NCBI GenBank assembly: GCA_965221765.1
Contig: OZ244911.1
Location: 2,170,001-2,234,000, forward strand
Source of the DNA: Bin25 sp965221765
GTDB lineage: Bacteria > Bacteroidota > Bacteroidia > Flavobacteriales > Flavobacteriaceae
Direction of reading: 5' to 3'
Length of the DNA stretch: 64,000 nt
The notes under the pieces were generated by a model, which was not told the DNA's origin, did not search any database, and saw nothing but the letters and a program-made list of their open reading frames with translations. Every line of letters begins with the position of its first letter. Position 1 is the stretch's first letter. The position numbers were made by a program, and so were the translations under genes. Positions 31,530 to 41,438 of the stretch are shown here, piece after piece.

Positions 31530-32501
31530 TTGACTATCAATAATATTGGTACCATCCTTTCGATTGCTCAAAAGAGCCTCCAGGTCCAATCCAAGGCTAT
31601 TTATGCTCTTTCAAATACATTGGACCAACAGTTTTGCAAATTAGTCACTACCATTCATCAGGCTAGTGAGAATATTTATTTTAGTGGTGTTGGAAAAAGT
31701 GGATTGATAGCACAAAAGATAGTTGCTACGTTGAATTCCATCGGCATTCGAGCTTTTTTTTTGAATACAGTTGACGCTTTGCATGGTGATATTGGAAAAA
31801 TAAAGACCCATGATATTGTAATCTGTATTTCAAAAAGTGGAAACACCCAAGAATTAGTAGCATTAACAAAACATCTGCAAAATTTCAACGTATCGCTAGT
31901 GGCATGGACTAGTAATAAAAGTTCACAACTAGGGAACCTTGCTGATATCCATATCTACATCCCTTTTGAGAATGAAGTTTCAAGAGATAATTTGATTCCT
32001 ACGACGAGTTCTGCTTTGCAATTATGTTTAGGAGATGCGATGGCTATTTGTTTGTTAGAATTAAAAAAGTTTAATCTCAATGATTTGGCTTTGTATCACC
32101 CTAGCGGCCAAATCGGAAAACAATTGACCTTGACCCTGGGGCAAATGGTTAAAACTAATCCACGATCCAGTGTAAAACCCATCACGCCATTAAAACAAGT
32201 AATCGTTGAAATTTCTAATAATAGATTGGGAGCCACTGTCGTAATAGATCATGCTAACATTGTAGGAATCATTACTGATGGGGATATTCGAAGAACTGTT
32301 GAACAATATGATTCTTTGGTTGGTTTAATCGCCAGCGATATCATGACGAGCAACCCCATTAAAATGAGTGAAAGCACTTTGGCTAGAGAAGCACTCATTG
32401 AAATAAAAAAGAAAAAAATCAACCAGCTCATTATCCATGATGATGAATTACATTATATTGGTTTGCTTCATATTATGGATTTTATAAAAGAAGGTCTTTA
32501 A
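31530..32501 (+). CDS. kdsD: Arabinose-5-phosphate isomerase KdsD/KpsF
   Basis: This enzyme converts ribulose-5-phosphate to arabinose-5-phosphate, the first step to Kdo of the LPS core. The N-terminal SIS domain has GVGKSGLIAQKIVATLNSIG and CISKSGNTQELV; YHPSGQIGKQL follows; two CBS motifs occupy the C-terminal 120 residues (GIITDGDIRRTVE, IGLLHIMDFIKEGL). The start is TTG at 31530. tatC begins 3 bases after the stop, so the two are translationally linked. Confidence 0.93.
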   Translation: MTINNIGTILSIAQKSLQVQSKAIYALSNTLDQQFCKLVTTIHQASENIYFSGVGKSGLIAQKIVATLNSIGIRAFFLNTVDALHGDIGKIKTHDIVICISKSGNTQELVALTKHLQNFNVSLVAWTSNKSSQLGNLADIHIYIPFENEVSRDNLIPTTSSALQLCLGDAMAICLLELKKFNLNDLALYHPSGQIGKQLTLTLGQMVKTNPRSSVKPITPLKQVIVEISNNRLGATVVIDHANIVGIITDGDIRRTVEQYDSLVGLIASDIMTSNPIKMSESTLAREALIEIKKKKINQLIIHDDELHYIGLLHIMDFIKEGL

Positions 32502-32504
32502 CCC

Positions 32505-33344
32505 ATGTCCCCCAAAAAAGAGATGTCTTTTTTAGATCATCTCGAAGAATTGCGTTGGCATTTAATCCGATCGGTCATCGCCATTGTTTTAGTGGCTATT
32601 GTGGCTTTTGTATTTAAAGATTTTGTTTTTGATAAAATTCTTTTTGGACCAAAAGATAAATCTTTTATCACCTACCGCTTTTTTTGTGAAGTAGCTCAGT
32701 TTTTCGGATCAACTAGTAACTTTTGTCAAGGAGAATTACCCTTTCGAATTCAATCACGAACCGTTGCAGGTCAATTTTCAGCTCATATGTGGACTTCGAT
32801 TCTAGCTGGATTTATTTTAGCTTTTCCATATGTACTTTATCAGTTTTGGAGTTTTGTTAGTCCTGGTCTATACGAAAAAGAGCGTTCAACAGCTCGTGGA
32901 TTTATTTTCGTTGCTTCTAGTTTGTTTTTTTTAGGGGTGGTTTTTGGTTATTATTTGGTCACTCCACTTTCAATAAACTTTTTAGGGAATTATTCTGTCA
33001 GTGATCAAATTCATAATGATTTTGATATTTCAAGTTATATCGGGCTATTAAGGGCTTCTGTGTTAGCCACTGGGATCATGTTTGAGCTCCCTATTATCAT
33101 TTACTTTTTGACCAAAATTGGTCTAGTCACTCCAAAGATATTGGCACGTAACAGAAAAGTGGCACTAGTGATTGTACTCAGCTTATCAGCCATTATTACC
33201 CCACCCGATATCGCCTCCCAAATCATTGTAAGTATTCCCATATTAGTACTTTATGAGGTAAGTATCTTTATCTCAAAATTTGTCATCAGATCACAACAAA
33301 AAAAAGAAACAAAAGAAAAGACGCCAATAGAAAAAACAGAATAA
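32505..33344 (+). CDS. tatC: Sec-independent protein translocase TatC
   Basis: TatC is the signal-peptide receptor of the twin-arginine pathway. The 279-residue protein starts with the diagnostic MSFLDHLEELRWHLIRS and contains FALSPGLYEKER-type text (SFVSPGLYEKERSTARGF) and six membrane helices, ending in ALVIVLSLSAIITPPDIASQ and a charged tail. The order kdsD-tatC-lptB is typical of flavobacteria. TatA was not seen in this window. Confidence 0.95.
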   Translation: MSPKKEMSFLDHLEELRWHLIRSVIAIVLVAIVAFVFKDFVFDKILFGPKDKSFITYRFFCEVAQFFGSTSNFCQGELPFRIQSRTVAGQFSAHMWTSILAGFILAFPYVLYQFWSFVSPGLYEKERSTARGFIFVASSLFFLGVVFGYYLVTPLSINFLGNYSVSDQIHNDFDISSYIGLLRASVLATGIMFELPIIIYFLTKIGLVTPKILARNRKVALVIVLSLSAIITPPDIASQIIVSIPILVLYEVSIFISKFVIRSQQKKETKEKTPIEKTE

Positions 33345-33362
33345 TCATTCATTAAAAAAGTT

Positions 33363-34115
33363 TTGAAACTCAGTGCAAACCATATTGAAAAGTCCTATCG
33401 TAATAAACAGGTAGTTAAAAGTATTTCTATTGAAGTCTCTCAAGGAGAAATCGTAGGATTACTGGGACCCAATGGAGCGGGTAAAACCACTTCATTTTAT
33501 ATGATTGTGGGTTTAATCAAACCGCAAAAAGGATCTATCTACATCGATCAAGATGAAATTACCAAAGACCCCATGCATAAAAGAGCTCAAAAAGGAATTG
33601 GATATTTAGCTCAAGAAGCTTCGATTTTTCGAAAACTTAGTGTTGAAGAGAATCTCTTGAGCGTTTTACAAATGACCAAACTCTCTCAAAGTGAGCAATT
33701 AGAAAAAATGGAATCACTATTAAAAGAATTCAATATAGAATCTATAAGAAAAAATAGAGGAGATTTATTATCTGGTGGGGAACGCCGCAGAACTGAAATT
33801 GCCAGGGCATTGGCTAGAGATCCGAAATTTGTTTTACTCGATGAACCTTTTGCTGGCGTTGATCCCATTGCGGTCAAAGATATCCAAGATATCATCTTTG
33901 TATTAAAACAAAAAAATATCGGTGTTTTGATTACCGATCATAATGTTCACGAAACCCTGGCCATCACAGATCGAACATATATCTTATCACAAGGAGATAT
34001 TCTTCGTCAAGGAACGCCTAAAGCATTAGCCGAAGATACAGTTGTTCGCGAGACCTATTTAGGTAAAGATTTTGTTCTCATCGATAAAAAGCCAACCAAA
34101 AGTTCTTTAGGATAA
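33363..34115 (+). CDS. lptB: LPS export ABC ATPase LptB
   Basis: LptB powers LPS extraction with LptF and LptG. The 250-residue ATPase has Walker A GPNGAGKTTSFYMIVG, the Q-loop in GIGYLAQEASIFRKLSVEEN, the signature LLSGGERRRTEIARALA, Walker B FVLLDEPFAGVDPIAV and the H-loop ITDHNVHETL, all diagnostic of LptB. The start is TTG at 33363, 18 bases after tatC. Its permease partner lptG is broken at 3871-8349. Confidence 0.95.
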   Translation: MKLSANHIEKSYRNKQVVKSISIEVSQGEIVGLLGPNGAGKTTSFYMIVGLIKPQKGSIYIDQDEITKDPMHKRAQKGIGYLAQEASIFRKLSVEENLLSVLQMTKLSQSEQLEKMESLLKEFNIESIRKNRGDLLSGGERRRTEIARALARDPKFVLLDEPFAGVDPIAVKDIQDIIFVLKQKNIGVLITDHNVHETLAITDRTYILSQGDILRQGTPKALAEDTVVRETYLGKDFVLIDKKPTKSSLG

Positions 34116-34168
34116 TTGATTCAACAAATGATTACATCTCTTTTTGGCAAGATCTTGTTATAGCGGTA

Positions 34169-35110
34169 TTATGGATTGGGCAAGTCTTGTAGATAACGCT
34201 CCGCATCCAATGCCGCCATACAACCGGTTCCAGCCGCAGTAACAGCTTGTCGATACCGATGATCTTGTACATCACCAGAAGCAAATACACCGGGTAAATT
34301 AGTCTTGGTGGTTTTTCCTTTTGTTATGATATATCCGGTTGGGTCCATTTCTAATTGATTTTCAAATAATTTGGTATTAGGTGTATGGCCAATGGCAATA
34401 AATAAACCGTCTAAAGCTATATGAGATTTTTGGTGGGTTTGATTATTGACTATTTTTAATCCATCAACAACTTCTTTTCCTAAAACTTCAGATATTTCAT
34501 GATGATATTTAATTTCTATGTTATCGATTGAATTTACTCGGTGAATCATTGCTTTAGATGCTCGCATCTGTCCTTTTCGTACGAGCATCGTTACTTTTTT
34601 ACAGATATTGGCTAAATAAGACGCTTCTTGACAGGCGCTATCACCCCCTCCAACAATAGCAACTTCTTTGTTTCTATAAAAAAACCCATCACAGACAGCG
34701 CAAGCGGATACACCAGCTCCAATAAGCCTCTGTTCGCTGGGTAAATTCAAATATTTTGCCGTTGCACCAGTACTAATAATTACGGTTTGAGTTTTAAACC
34801 TATTATTTGATCCATCATAGACCAAATGAATTCCTCCAATTTCATTCGACAGTTCAACTTTAGTTACATGATTTGATTTGACTACGGTCCCAAATCGCTG
34901 AGCTTGTTCTTTGATATCCTCCATCATTTGTGGCCCTAATATTCCCTTGGGGTATCCAGGAAAGTTATCGACATCTGTGGTGGTTGTCAATTGACCTCCT
35001 GGCTCTAATCCTGCAAATAAAATAGGCGATAAGTCTGCTCTAGCGGCATAAATTGCAGCCGTATATCCCGCAGGACCACTCCCTATAATGATTGTTTTGA
35101 GTGTGTTCAT
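34169..35110 (-). CDS. trxB: Thioredoxin-disulfide reductase
   Basis: TrxB reduces thioredoxin with NADPH through FAD. The 313-residue protein has the FAD motif GSGPAGYTAAIYAARA, the redox pair CAVCDGFFYRNKE, the NADPH motif VGGGDSACQEASYLA and the C-terminal FAD motif GVFASGDVQDHRYRQAVTAAGTG. The frame is intact. The gene converges with lptB. Confidence 0.96.
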   Translation of the reverse strand: MNTLKTIIIGSGPAGYTAAIYAARADLSPILFAGLEPGGQLTTTTDVDNFPGYPKGILGPQMMEDIKEQAQRFGTVVKSNHVTKVELSNEIGGIHLVYDGSNNRFKTQTVIISTGATAKYLNLPSEQRLIGAGVSACAVCDGFFYRNKEVAIVGGGDSACQEASYLANICKKVTMLVRKGQMRASKAMIHRVNSIDNIEIKYHHEISEVLGKEVVDGLKIVNNQTHQKSHIALDGLFIAIGHTPNTKLFENQLEMDPTGYIITKGKTTKTNLPGVFASGDVQDHRYRQAVTAAGTGCMAALDAERYLQDLPNP

Positions 35111-35127
35111 TTAAATTAATTCAAGAA

Positions 35128-35155
35128 CAAAATTAAACGATACACTATTCAACAA
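35128..35155 (-). promoter_or_regulatory. trxB promoter, -33 TTG and -7 TAATTTTG
   Basis: On the minus strand a TTG (35153-35155) is followed after 17 bases by TAATTTTG (35128-35135), matching the Bacteroidota consensus with standard spacing. It ends 17 bases before the trxB ATG. Confidence 0.5.
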
Positions 35156-35282
35156 AAATAAGTTTCTATGAACAAATTTTAAAATAATCATCATCATTTA
35201 TAAGATCCAAAGAATCAACTTCTATTGATTACATTGCCAACAATAAATAGACTTTCATGGTCTAATCAACTCATTTTAAACT

Positions 35283-36011
35283 ATGACGAAACTAATTTTC
35301 CTATTCATCGCACTGGTTTGGTTTTCAACCTATGCACAAGAACAAACTCAGATTGCACAAAAAATTATCGATAACTCTATTGTTGCCCATGGACATCAAA
35401 AGTTTAATCAACTCCATTTAGAGTTTAGTTTTCGTGATTATCACTATGTACTTCATCGTGATGCGAAACAAACAGTTTATTCACGTCAAATAGAAACCGA
35501 CTCTCGAACTATTAAAGATGTTTATCCAACCAATGATAAACTCACACGTTATGTAAATGGACAAGCCATTGGATTAAATGATAGTATCGTTAATCTCTAT
35601 CAGAATTCATTGAATGCAGTCATGTATTTTATGGAATTACCCTTTAAGCTCAACGATCCACCGGTAATCAAGCAGTTCCGAGAAGAGGTGTTTATTGACA
35701 ATAAAAAATACTATTCGATTGAAGTGACGTTCCAAGAAAATTTAGAGCATCAAGATGTCTACTATTATTGGATTAATCATGAAACCTATCTCATCGATTA
35801 CTTTGCTTATTCATTTCAAAATAATGGCGGTGGAACAAGATTTCGGAAAGCCATTAATCGTCGTAGCATCAATGGGGTACTTTTTCAAGATTATGAAAAT
35901 TATCGTCCCAAAGAAAAATTTGTTCCTTTAGAAAGTTTGCCGGATTTATTTATAAAAAACCAATTAATATTGGTTTCTAAAATCCTTAAAGAAAATATTT
36001 CAATACATTAA
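35283..36011 (+). CDS. Secreted Bacteroidota protein (DUF6503-like)
   Basis: The 242-residue protein has a signal peptide (MTKLIFLFIALVWFSTYAQ) and resembles the DUF6503 family of Bacteroidota: IIDNSIVAHGHQKFNQLHLE, FSFRDYHYVLHRD, and late text VLFQDYENYRPKEKF. The fold is probably related to periplasmic lipid-carrier-like beta proteins, but the function is unknown. The frame is intact. Confidence 0.7.
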   Translation: MTKLIFLFIALVWFSTYAQEQTQIAQKIIDNSIVAHGHQKFNQLHLEFSFRDYHYVLHRDAKQTVYSRQIETDSRTIKDVYPTNDKLTRYVNGQAIGLNDSIVNLYQNSLNAVMYFMELPFKLNDPPVIKQFREEVFIDNKKYYSIEVTFQENLEHQDVYYYWINHETYLIDYFAYSFQNNGGGTRFRKAINRRSINGVLFQDYENYRPKEKFVPLESLPDLFIKNQLILVSKILKENISIH

Positions 36012-36059
36012 ACCAACCGTGGCACATCACTACCTCCACACTTGTTTTATTAATAATAA

Positions 36060-36845
36060 CTATTGAATAACTGCCATTACTGAGTTATTGGACGTTTTTT
36101 TCTCATGCATCAGATTGTTAAGGATACCGATGACAATGTAGGTAAATACAATCAATGGAATGGCTACTAATTGAAAGAAAAAGAGTAATCCTAAAGTGAG
36201 GACATACAGAATCCACTCACTCAAAGATTGAGAACGATCAAAAGTCAGTTTTAGTTTAAACATTTTCAATGGCATTAAAACTAAAACACAGCCGATGATA
36301 GTTGTTATAATTATTGAATATGTAGACTCAAAAAAATTAGAAAAAAAATCGAAATAGCGGTGTTGAAATAATAAAGGTAAGGGCACAATAAGTAAGGCTA
36401 ATGCAGGAGATGGTAATCCAATAAAACTTTCTTTTTGATTATTTGAAGAACTAAATCTAGCCAATCGGAAAGCAACGCACAGAGTAATCAAAAATGGAAT
36501 TATAGAAAAAGGTAACCACTGAAACTCTACTGAAAGTCCAAATAAGTCAAAATCAATTTTCTTATTTCCGATTAAACGTTCATAGATATACGTCACATGT
36601 AATACAATAGCTGGAGTCACTCCAAAACTCACCAAATCTGCAAGGGCATCCAAATATTTACCCAATAGACTTTGAGAATTTAATCGTCGAGCTAAACTTC
36701 CATCTAAAAAATCAAAAAGTACGCAGAGCAAAAGGCAAATGATTGCTCCAGAAATAACATTCCAAAAGCTAAAAACGCAAGCAAGACATCCAAAAAATAG
36801 ATTTAATAATGTTAGGCTATTTGGGAAAACAGATTGAGACTTCAT
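36060..36845 (-). CDS. pssA: CDP-diacylglycerol-serine O-phosphatidyltransferase
   Basis: PssA makes phosphatidylserine, the precursor of phosphatidylethanolamine. The 261-residue membrane protein carries the CDP-alcohol phosphotransferase motif DGSLARRL...GKYLDALADLVSFG with the required aspartates, and six or more helices. It is divergent from lnt with 51 bases between starts. The frame is intact. Confidence 0.92.
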   Translation of the reverse strand: MKSQSVFPNSLTLLNLFFGCLACVFSFWNVISGAIICLLLCVLFDFLDGSLARRLNSQSLLGKYLDALADLVSFGVTPAIVLHVTYIYERLIGNKKIDFDLFGLSVEFQWLPFSIIPFLITLCVAFRLARFSSSNNQKESFIGLPSPALALLIVPLPLLFQHRYFDFFSNFFESTYSIIITTIIGCVLVLMPLKMFKLKLTFDRSQSLSEWILYVLTLGLLFFFQLVAIPLIVFTYIVIGILNNLMHEKKTSNNSVMAVIQ

Positions 36846-36896
36846 AGATTATGATTTTGTGTATTAACCCTCTAAGATAATTAAATTCGTGTCCTA

Positions 36897-38555
36897 ATGC
36901 TTCAGTCTCCTTGGTATCTATCTATTTTATCAGCATCCATACTGATTTTTAGTTGGCCAACATGGGGTATTCCCATACTTAGCTTTTGTGGTCTTATTCC
37001 ACTATTTTTTATTGAAGATACGATTCGAAACGACAATAGATCATTTAAACGATGCCGCTTTTTTTGTTTCTGTTTTCTGACGTTTCTTTTATGGAATTTG
37101 GGGACCACGTGGTGGATTGTCAATGCGACTGTCTTTGGGATGGTTTTTGCCAACCTTTGCAATAGCTTACTTTTTACTTTATTATTCCAATTTTTTTACT
37201 GGGCAAAATCAAAAATAAATCTCAAGTTAGCTTATATCTTTTTGATATGTCTATGGTTATGTTTTGAAAAACTACATTTAAATTGGGATATTTCCTGGCC
37301 TTGGCTAAACTTAGGGAATGTATTTTCTGAATGGATTTGGCTCATACAATGGTACGAATTCACAGGCGTTTTTGGAGGAACTCTGTGGATACTCATACTA
37401 AATGTTTGGATCTATGAAATCCTCCGAAAACATTCACCTTTTCTTGATTATAAAAAACTCATTAAAAAATTCGTTTTTCCAATCCTAATGATTGTAATCC
37501 CATCTTTGATTTCATTATTTATATTCAGTCATTCTGAAAATCAAGAAAATAAAGTGAATGTGTTATTACTCCAACCCAATATCGACTCTTATGCAGATAA
37601 ATATACCCAAAGTAATCTAGAATTTTTAGATCTTTTTGCTAAAATGACCTACCAAGAACTCAGCAATGGGTATGATATTATCGTTACTCCTGAAACTTAT
37701 TTTGCAGAAGGCAACGGAGAGCCCATCGATCAATTTCCTTTGACTGAAATTTACAAAAGTCTTTTAAATTATCTTTCAGTTTATCCCAATACCCAACTAT
37801 TGAGTGGGTTTCAATTTTATCGCACTTATAAAACTCATCAACGTCCAAATCCTAGTTCTCATTTGCTTAGGGATAGTCTTTGGGTAGACTTTTATAATTC
37901 GGCAATCGATTTACAATGGGGGTTTCCAGTTGAATATTATCATAAATCAAAATTAGTAGTGGGGGTTGAAAATTTACCCTTTAAAAAAATAATCAGACCG
38001 ATATTGGGGGATGCCTTAATCAATTTAGGAGGAACTATCGTTAGTAGATCCAAACAAAAAGAACGAAGTGTGTTTTCACATGGAACCAAGAAGATTAAAA
38101 CTGGACCTATCATCTGTTATGAAACCATCTATGGTGAATTTGTAACGGAATATGTTCGAAATGGGGCAAATTTATTAGCGGTGCTTACCAATGACTCTTG
38201 GTGGGGAAATACACCCGGACATAAACAGTTACTGAGCTATACTCGTTTACGGGCTATCGAAACTCGACGTAATATTATCAGAAGTGCCAACACGGGTATT
38301 TCCGCAATCATAAACTCCAAAGGAAAAATCATATCTCGCTTGGGATATAATCAAAAAGGGATTCTAAATGGTACAACGTTCACAAATGATAAGAAAACCT
38401 TTTATGTCATGTACGGTGATTATTTATATCGCATTGCTAGCTTCATCCTTATTTTAATCACGTTGCATTTAATTAGCATAGAGATGAGAAAGGGGAAAAT
38501 TATTAAAAGAACCTTTCAACCAAATAGTTCTGTTTTTTCAAGTAATAGGATTTGA
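36897..38555 (+). CDS. lnt: Apolipoprotein N-acyltransferase
   Basis: Lnt adds the third acyl chain to lipoproteins. The 552-residue protein has several N-terminal membrane helices and a nitrilase-type periplasmic domain. The catalytic glutamate is in IIVTPETYFAEG, a lysine in YYHKSKLVVGVENLPF, and the cysteine in GPIICYETIYGEFV, followed by TNDSWWGNTPGHKQ. It would finish the lipoproteins encoded elsewhere in the window, including the large repeat protein. Confidence 0.93.
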   Translation: MLQSPWYLSILSASILIFSWPTWGIPILSFCGLIPLFFIEDTIRNDNRSFKRCRFFCFCFLTFLLWNLGTTWWIVNATVFGMVFANLCNSLLFTLLFQFFYWAKSKINLKLAYIFLICLWLCFEKLHLNWDISWPWLNLGNVFSEWIWLIQWYEFTGVFGGTLWILILNVWIYEILRKHSPFLDYKKLIKKFVFPILMIVIPSLISLFIFSHSENQENKVNVLLLQPNIDSYADKYTQSNLEFLDLFAKMTYQELSNGYDIIVTPETYFAEGNGEPIDQFPLTEIYKSLLNYLSVYPNTQLLSGFQFYRTYKTHQRPNPSSHLLRDSLWVDFYNSAIDLQWGFPVEYYHKSKLVVGVENLPFKKIIRPILGDALINLGGTIVSRSKQKERSVFSHGTKKIKTGPIICYETIYGEFVTEYVRNGANLLAVLTNDSWWGNTPGHKQLLSYTRLRAIETRRNIIRSANTGISAIINSKGKIISRLGYNQKGILNGTTFTNDKKTFYVMYGDYLYRIASFILILITLHLISIEMRKGKIIKRTFQPNSSVFSSNRI

Positions 38556-39039
38556 ATAGAATGATTACTAAAATCTTCTCTAGTTCCTTTGAAGAAGACC
38601 AAATGTATGTTTTGTTTATTTCCAATAAATTTGATAAAATGAAATTATGCAGTCGCTCCTTTAAAAGTCATTCTTATCAGTTGTTCTCTTTCTAAAAGAA
38701 TTCAGGGGAAGAGAAAGAATCATTTCAAAACAAAAGAGCATTATCCTTTTGAAGATGTTTTCTAAAAAACTTCAAACTCCCTTTTCTATTCCCATTACTT
38801 TCCGTCATGAATCACACGTTGACCATAAAAAACACGACCGAAGCCGTGTTTAAAAAATTCTTTATTTTACTAATACAATATGATACAACTGCCCCTTTTT
38901 TTATTTCAATGCCCTATAAAAAGTCCATTCATTTATCACTAAATCCTTGGAAATTATTGAATGTTTAATTCAACAACCCTATGTGATATGGAGCACCAAG
39001 CATTTCCCCATGATCGCTTAATATTTTGTACCATGCCCT
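38556..39039. other. Gene-free stretch after lnt
   Basis: No open frame is supportable. A weak hairpin (AAACACG with CGTGTTT) near 38830-38852 followed by A/T-rich text might be a terminator relic. Higher G+C toward the right end announces IS debris. Confidence 0.35.
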
Positions 39040-39800
39040 TCAGCCCAGCATCACCGATATCAGCAGAATGCTCTGATAGCTAAAACCAAAGAAAAGTTCG
39101 ATATGATTGTGGCAGCCACCTAGCGTGAACAAAGACCACTGAAAGATATATCCATCATTGGGCTTCAGATAGGAAAAGTGGTCAGCCAATACTAGATGAA
39201 CCAATACTTCCGATGGGATATTCGAGAAAGGCATTTTTCATAACAGTTCAATAAAAAACAGCTTCAACGGGCCCAAACCTTGGATGGGTTGTATGTCATT
39301 CATTTGGGTTAAAAAAAGAGTCCCTAGTGAGTGAGTTGATGCGAAACTATAAACGGTTGGCCACCGTCGAAATGGCTTTTCGGGCAATGTAGTCCCTTTC
39401 CTTACCTATTCCATCCATCATCGAAAGAAAGCCCTCGTCGAGGCCCATGTCTTATTATGTATGTTATCCTATCATGTGTAGTATCATTTGCAACAGAATC
39501 TGGCTCCTTTATTATTGGCCGAAGATGATTTGGAAGCCAAGCGAATGCATCAACACTATCTCATCACACTAACAGAGCCCTCCGCTGCAAACTCGAAAGA
39601 AGACGATCACCAAAAAGAATGAACAAAACTACCAAGTCAAGAGTTTGGATGCCTTGATGGAAGAACTTTCAGGCTTGAATCGGTTGATGGTTCAATCCAA
39701 GATCGCCATCCAACCACCCAAGGAAGTCATCATAATGGATGGCCAAACACGTCTCCAAAAAGAGGCTTTTAAGTTATTGAATATACCATCTCTTTAATTG
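39040..39800 (+). pseudogene. Second IS1634-type transposase remnant
   Basis: Stop-interrupted plus-strand text reads QNALIAKTKEKFDMIVAAT, IIGLQIGKVVSQY, RAQTLDGLYVIHLG, NYKRLATVEMAFRAM (the YREK-like region with glutamate), HVLLCMLSYHV and LAPLLLAEDDLEAKR. This matches the C-terminal half of an IS1634/IS4-superfamily transposase, different from the two intact-length copies. Many stops and at least three frameshifts make it dead. Confidence 0.65.
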
Positions 39801-40009
39801 AGGGAATCCCACCACCGAGCATAGGCTCATCAATCATAACCTCTTTGGAATCATGGTGTCAAACAATCATGACTCGATTGGGTTCTCTTAGAAGCCGATG
39901 AAAAATTCAAAAAAAGGGGCAGTTCAAAGAATAGAGATCGTTATTATCCTATCTTATTCTCTTTCTTGATAAATCACAATAGTCTTTACTTATACCAATT
40001 ACAAAATAA

Positions 40010-40180
40010 TCACGTCCCAGATGCAGAAAGACAAATAGCTCCAGTTCCGTTTATTGGGTCAAAAACTAGATCTTCGTTATTTGCCCATGAGTTTATGTGG
40101 CCTCTAGTTAAAGACATTTGAAAAGGTGCTGGGATGCCCCCTTTGCTTTTCTTTTTTCGATTCTATTACAAAAGTTGTAA
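40010..40180 (-). pseudogene. C-terminal remnant of a DNA methyltransferase
   Basis: The minus strand reads GIPAPFQMSLTRGHINSWAN, then NEDLVFDPINGTGAICLSAS, then stop at 40010-40012. This is motif X and the FxGxGT motif I of an N4/N6 amino-methyltransferase, with F.GSGTT eroded to INGTGA. Nothing of the DPPY half remains nearby. Confidence 0.5.
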
Positions 40181-40249
40181 GGCGTTTTACTTTTGGTCCA
40201 TTATCATCTATTGTTTTATGAAAAATCGTTTACCATTTTTCGAGTCTCT

Positions 40250-41360
40250 CTTAAAGGTGGGGGATTCATGGTGTTGTCAAAGGCCTTTCTGTTGACGATC
40301 GTCCAATAGCCATTCCTATTGATGTGTCTTCTATTGGTGGCCGTGTGGTGTGCCCTAAGACTGGCAAAGAAGGTCCCATCGATAATCATCGTTAGGAGCG
40401 TGTCTGGCGTCCTTTGGATTTGTTCCAATATCGGTGTTTGATTCATTGTTGGGTGCCTCGTATCCCATCTTCTGAGGATGTCCAGACGATCCAGGTGCCT
40501 TGAACCGATGGCTCCCATCGATTCAAATTACTCTTTGAAATATGGGCCATCGATCTCCTTTTGGCCACTAGAACCCCAACGCCCAAGCTCTTACGTTGCG
40601 GTTTTCAGACCATTCATGAGATCTTAAAGCGGGCCGTTGCTCGTGGGATGAAATGGCGTTCCGATGCCCACCGTTGACCATGAGTTTGGACGAAAAAGGT
40701 ATCAAAAAGGGGCCTGGTAATGCGACGCCAGGGACGGTGCTTGATGTGGTAGAAGGACGAAATATCACCACCATTCAAGATCTCTTCCGTGGTCCATTGC
40801 CAAAAGAAAACACATCGAAACCACCACGGATAGGTAGTGGCCTGACATCGCTTCTGCCCAAGAATTACTACTTGAGGTCAACTTGATGCATAATCGGTTT
40901 GATTGGATTCTATACATCAACAAGGCCATCGATGAAATCCGGCGAAGAGAAGTCAAAAAACATGCCGTACTCAAAAAGGCTTGGTTGGCCATTCTAAAAA
41001 ACGAGGACCACCGAACCGAAAAACAAAAGGTCTTCTTCCAAAGAGTCCAAGAAAGTAACCTCGAGGTCAGCCACGTTTGGAAATTCCAAGAGGATTTCGA
41101 GTCCTTGTTTGAATTGAGTCGTTGGCAGGAGGCCGCATCATATCTCCAAAATTGGATAGATATCACGTCCTATAGTCCTGCATTCAAGAAGTCTATCAGG
41201 TGGCCAAGAGGTTTCAAAACCATTTTCAAGGCGTTGGTCATGCCTTGTGTTATCCACAGTCCAATGCCAAAGCCGCTGGCCGAAGAGATCGAACATTCGA
41301 AAATTTTAGAGTAGCGGTCCTGTTTTTTAATGGCGGCTTGAAACTTTACCCACAACTTTC
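40250..41360 (+). pseudogene. ISL3-family transposase remnant 2
   Basis: Plus-strand text in several frames gives IAIPIDVSSIGGRVVCP, RPLDLFQYRCLIHCWVPRIP, HEILKRAVARGM, MSLDEKGIKKG with the first aspartate, NRFDWILYINKAIDEIRRRE, and after frameshifts SNAKAAGRR and FRVAVLFFNGGLKLYPQL. Two nonsense codons (40393, 40502) and several frameshifts are present. The 3' end carries a terminal sequence like that of remnant 1. Confidence 0.78.
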
Positions 41361-41438
41361 GTAGTAGAACCCAAAATTAATGTTTGAAATAAAAGATACT
41401 GTTGTTAACTTTATGAAAATTATCGTTATCTATTTCTG

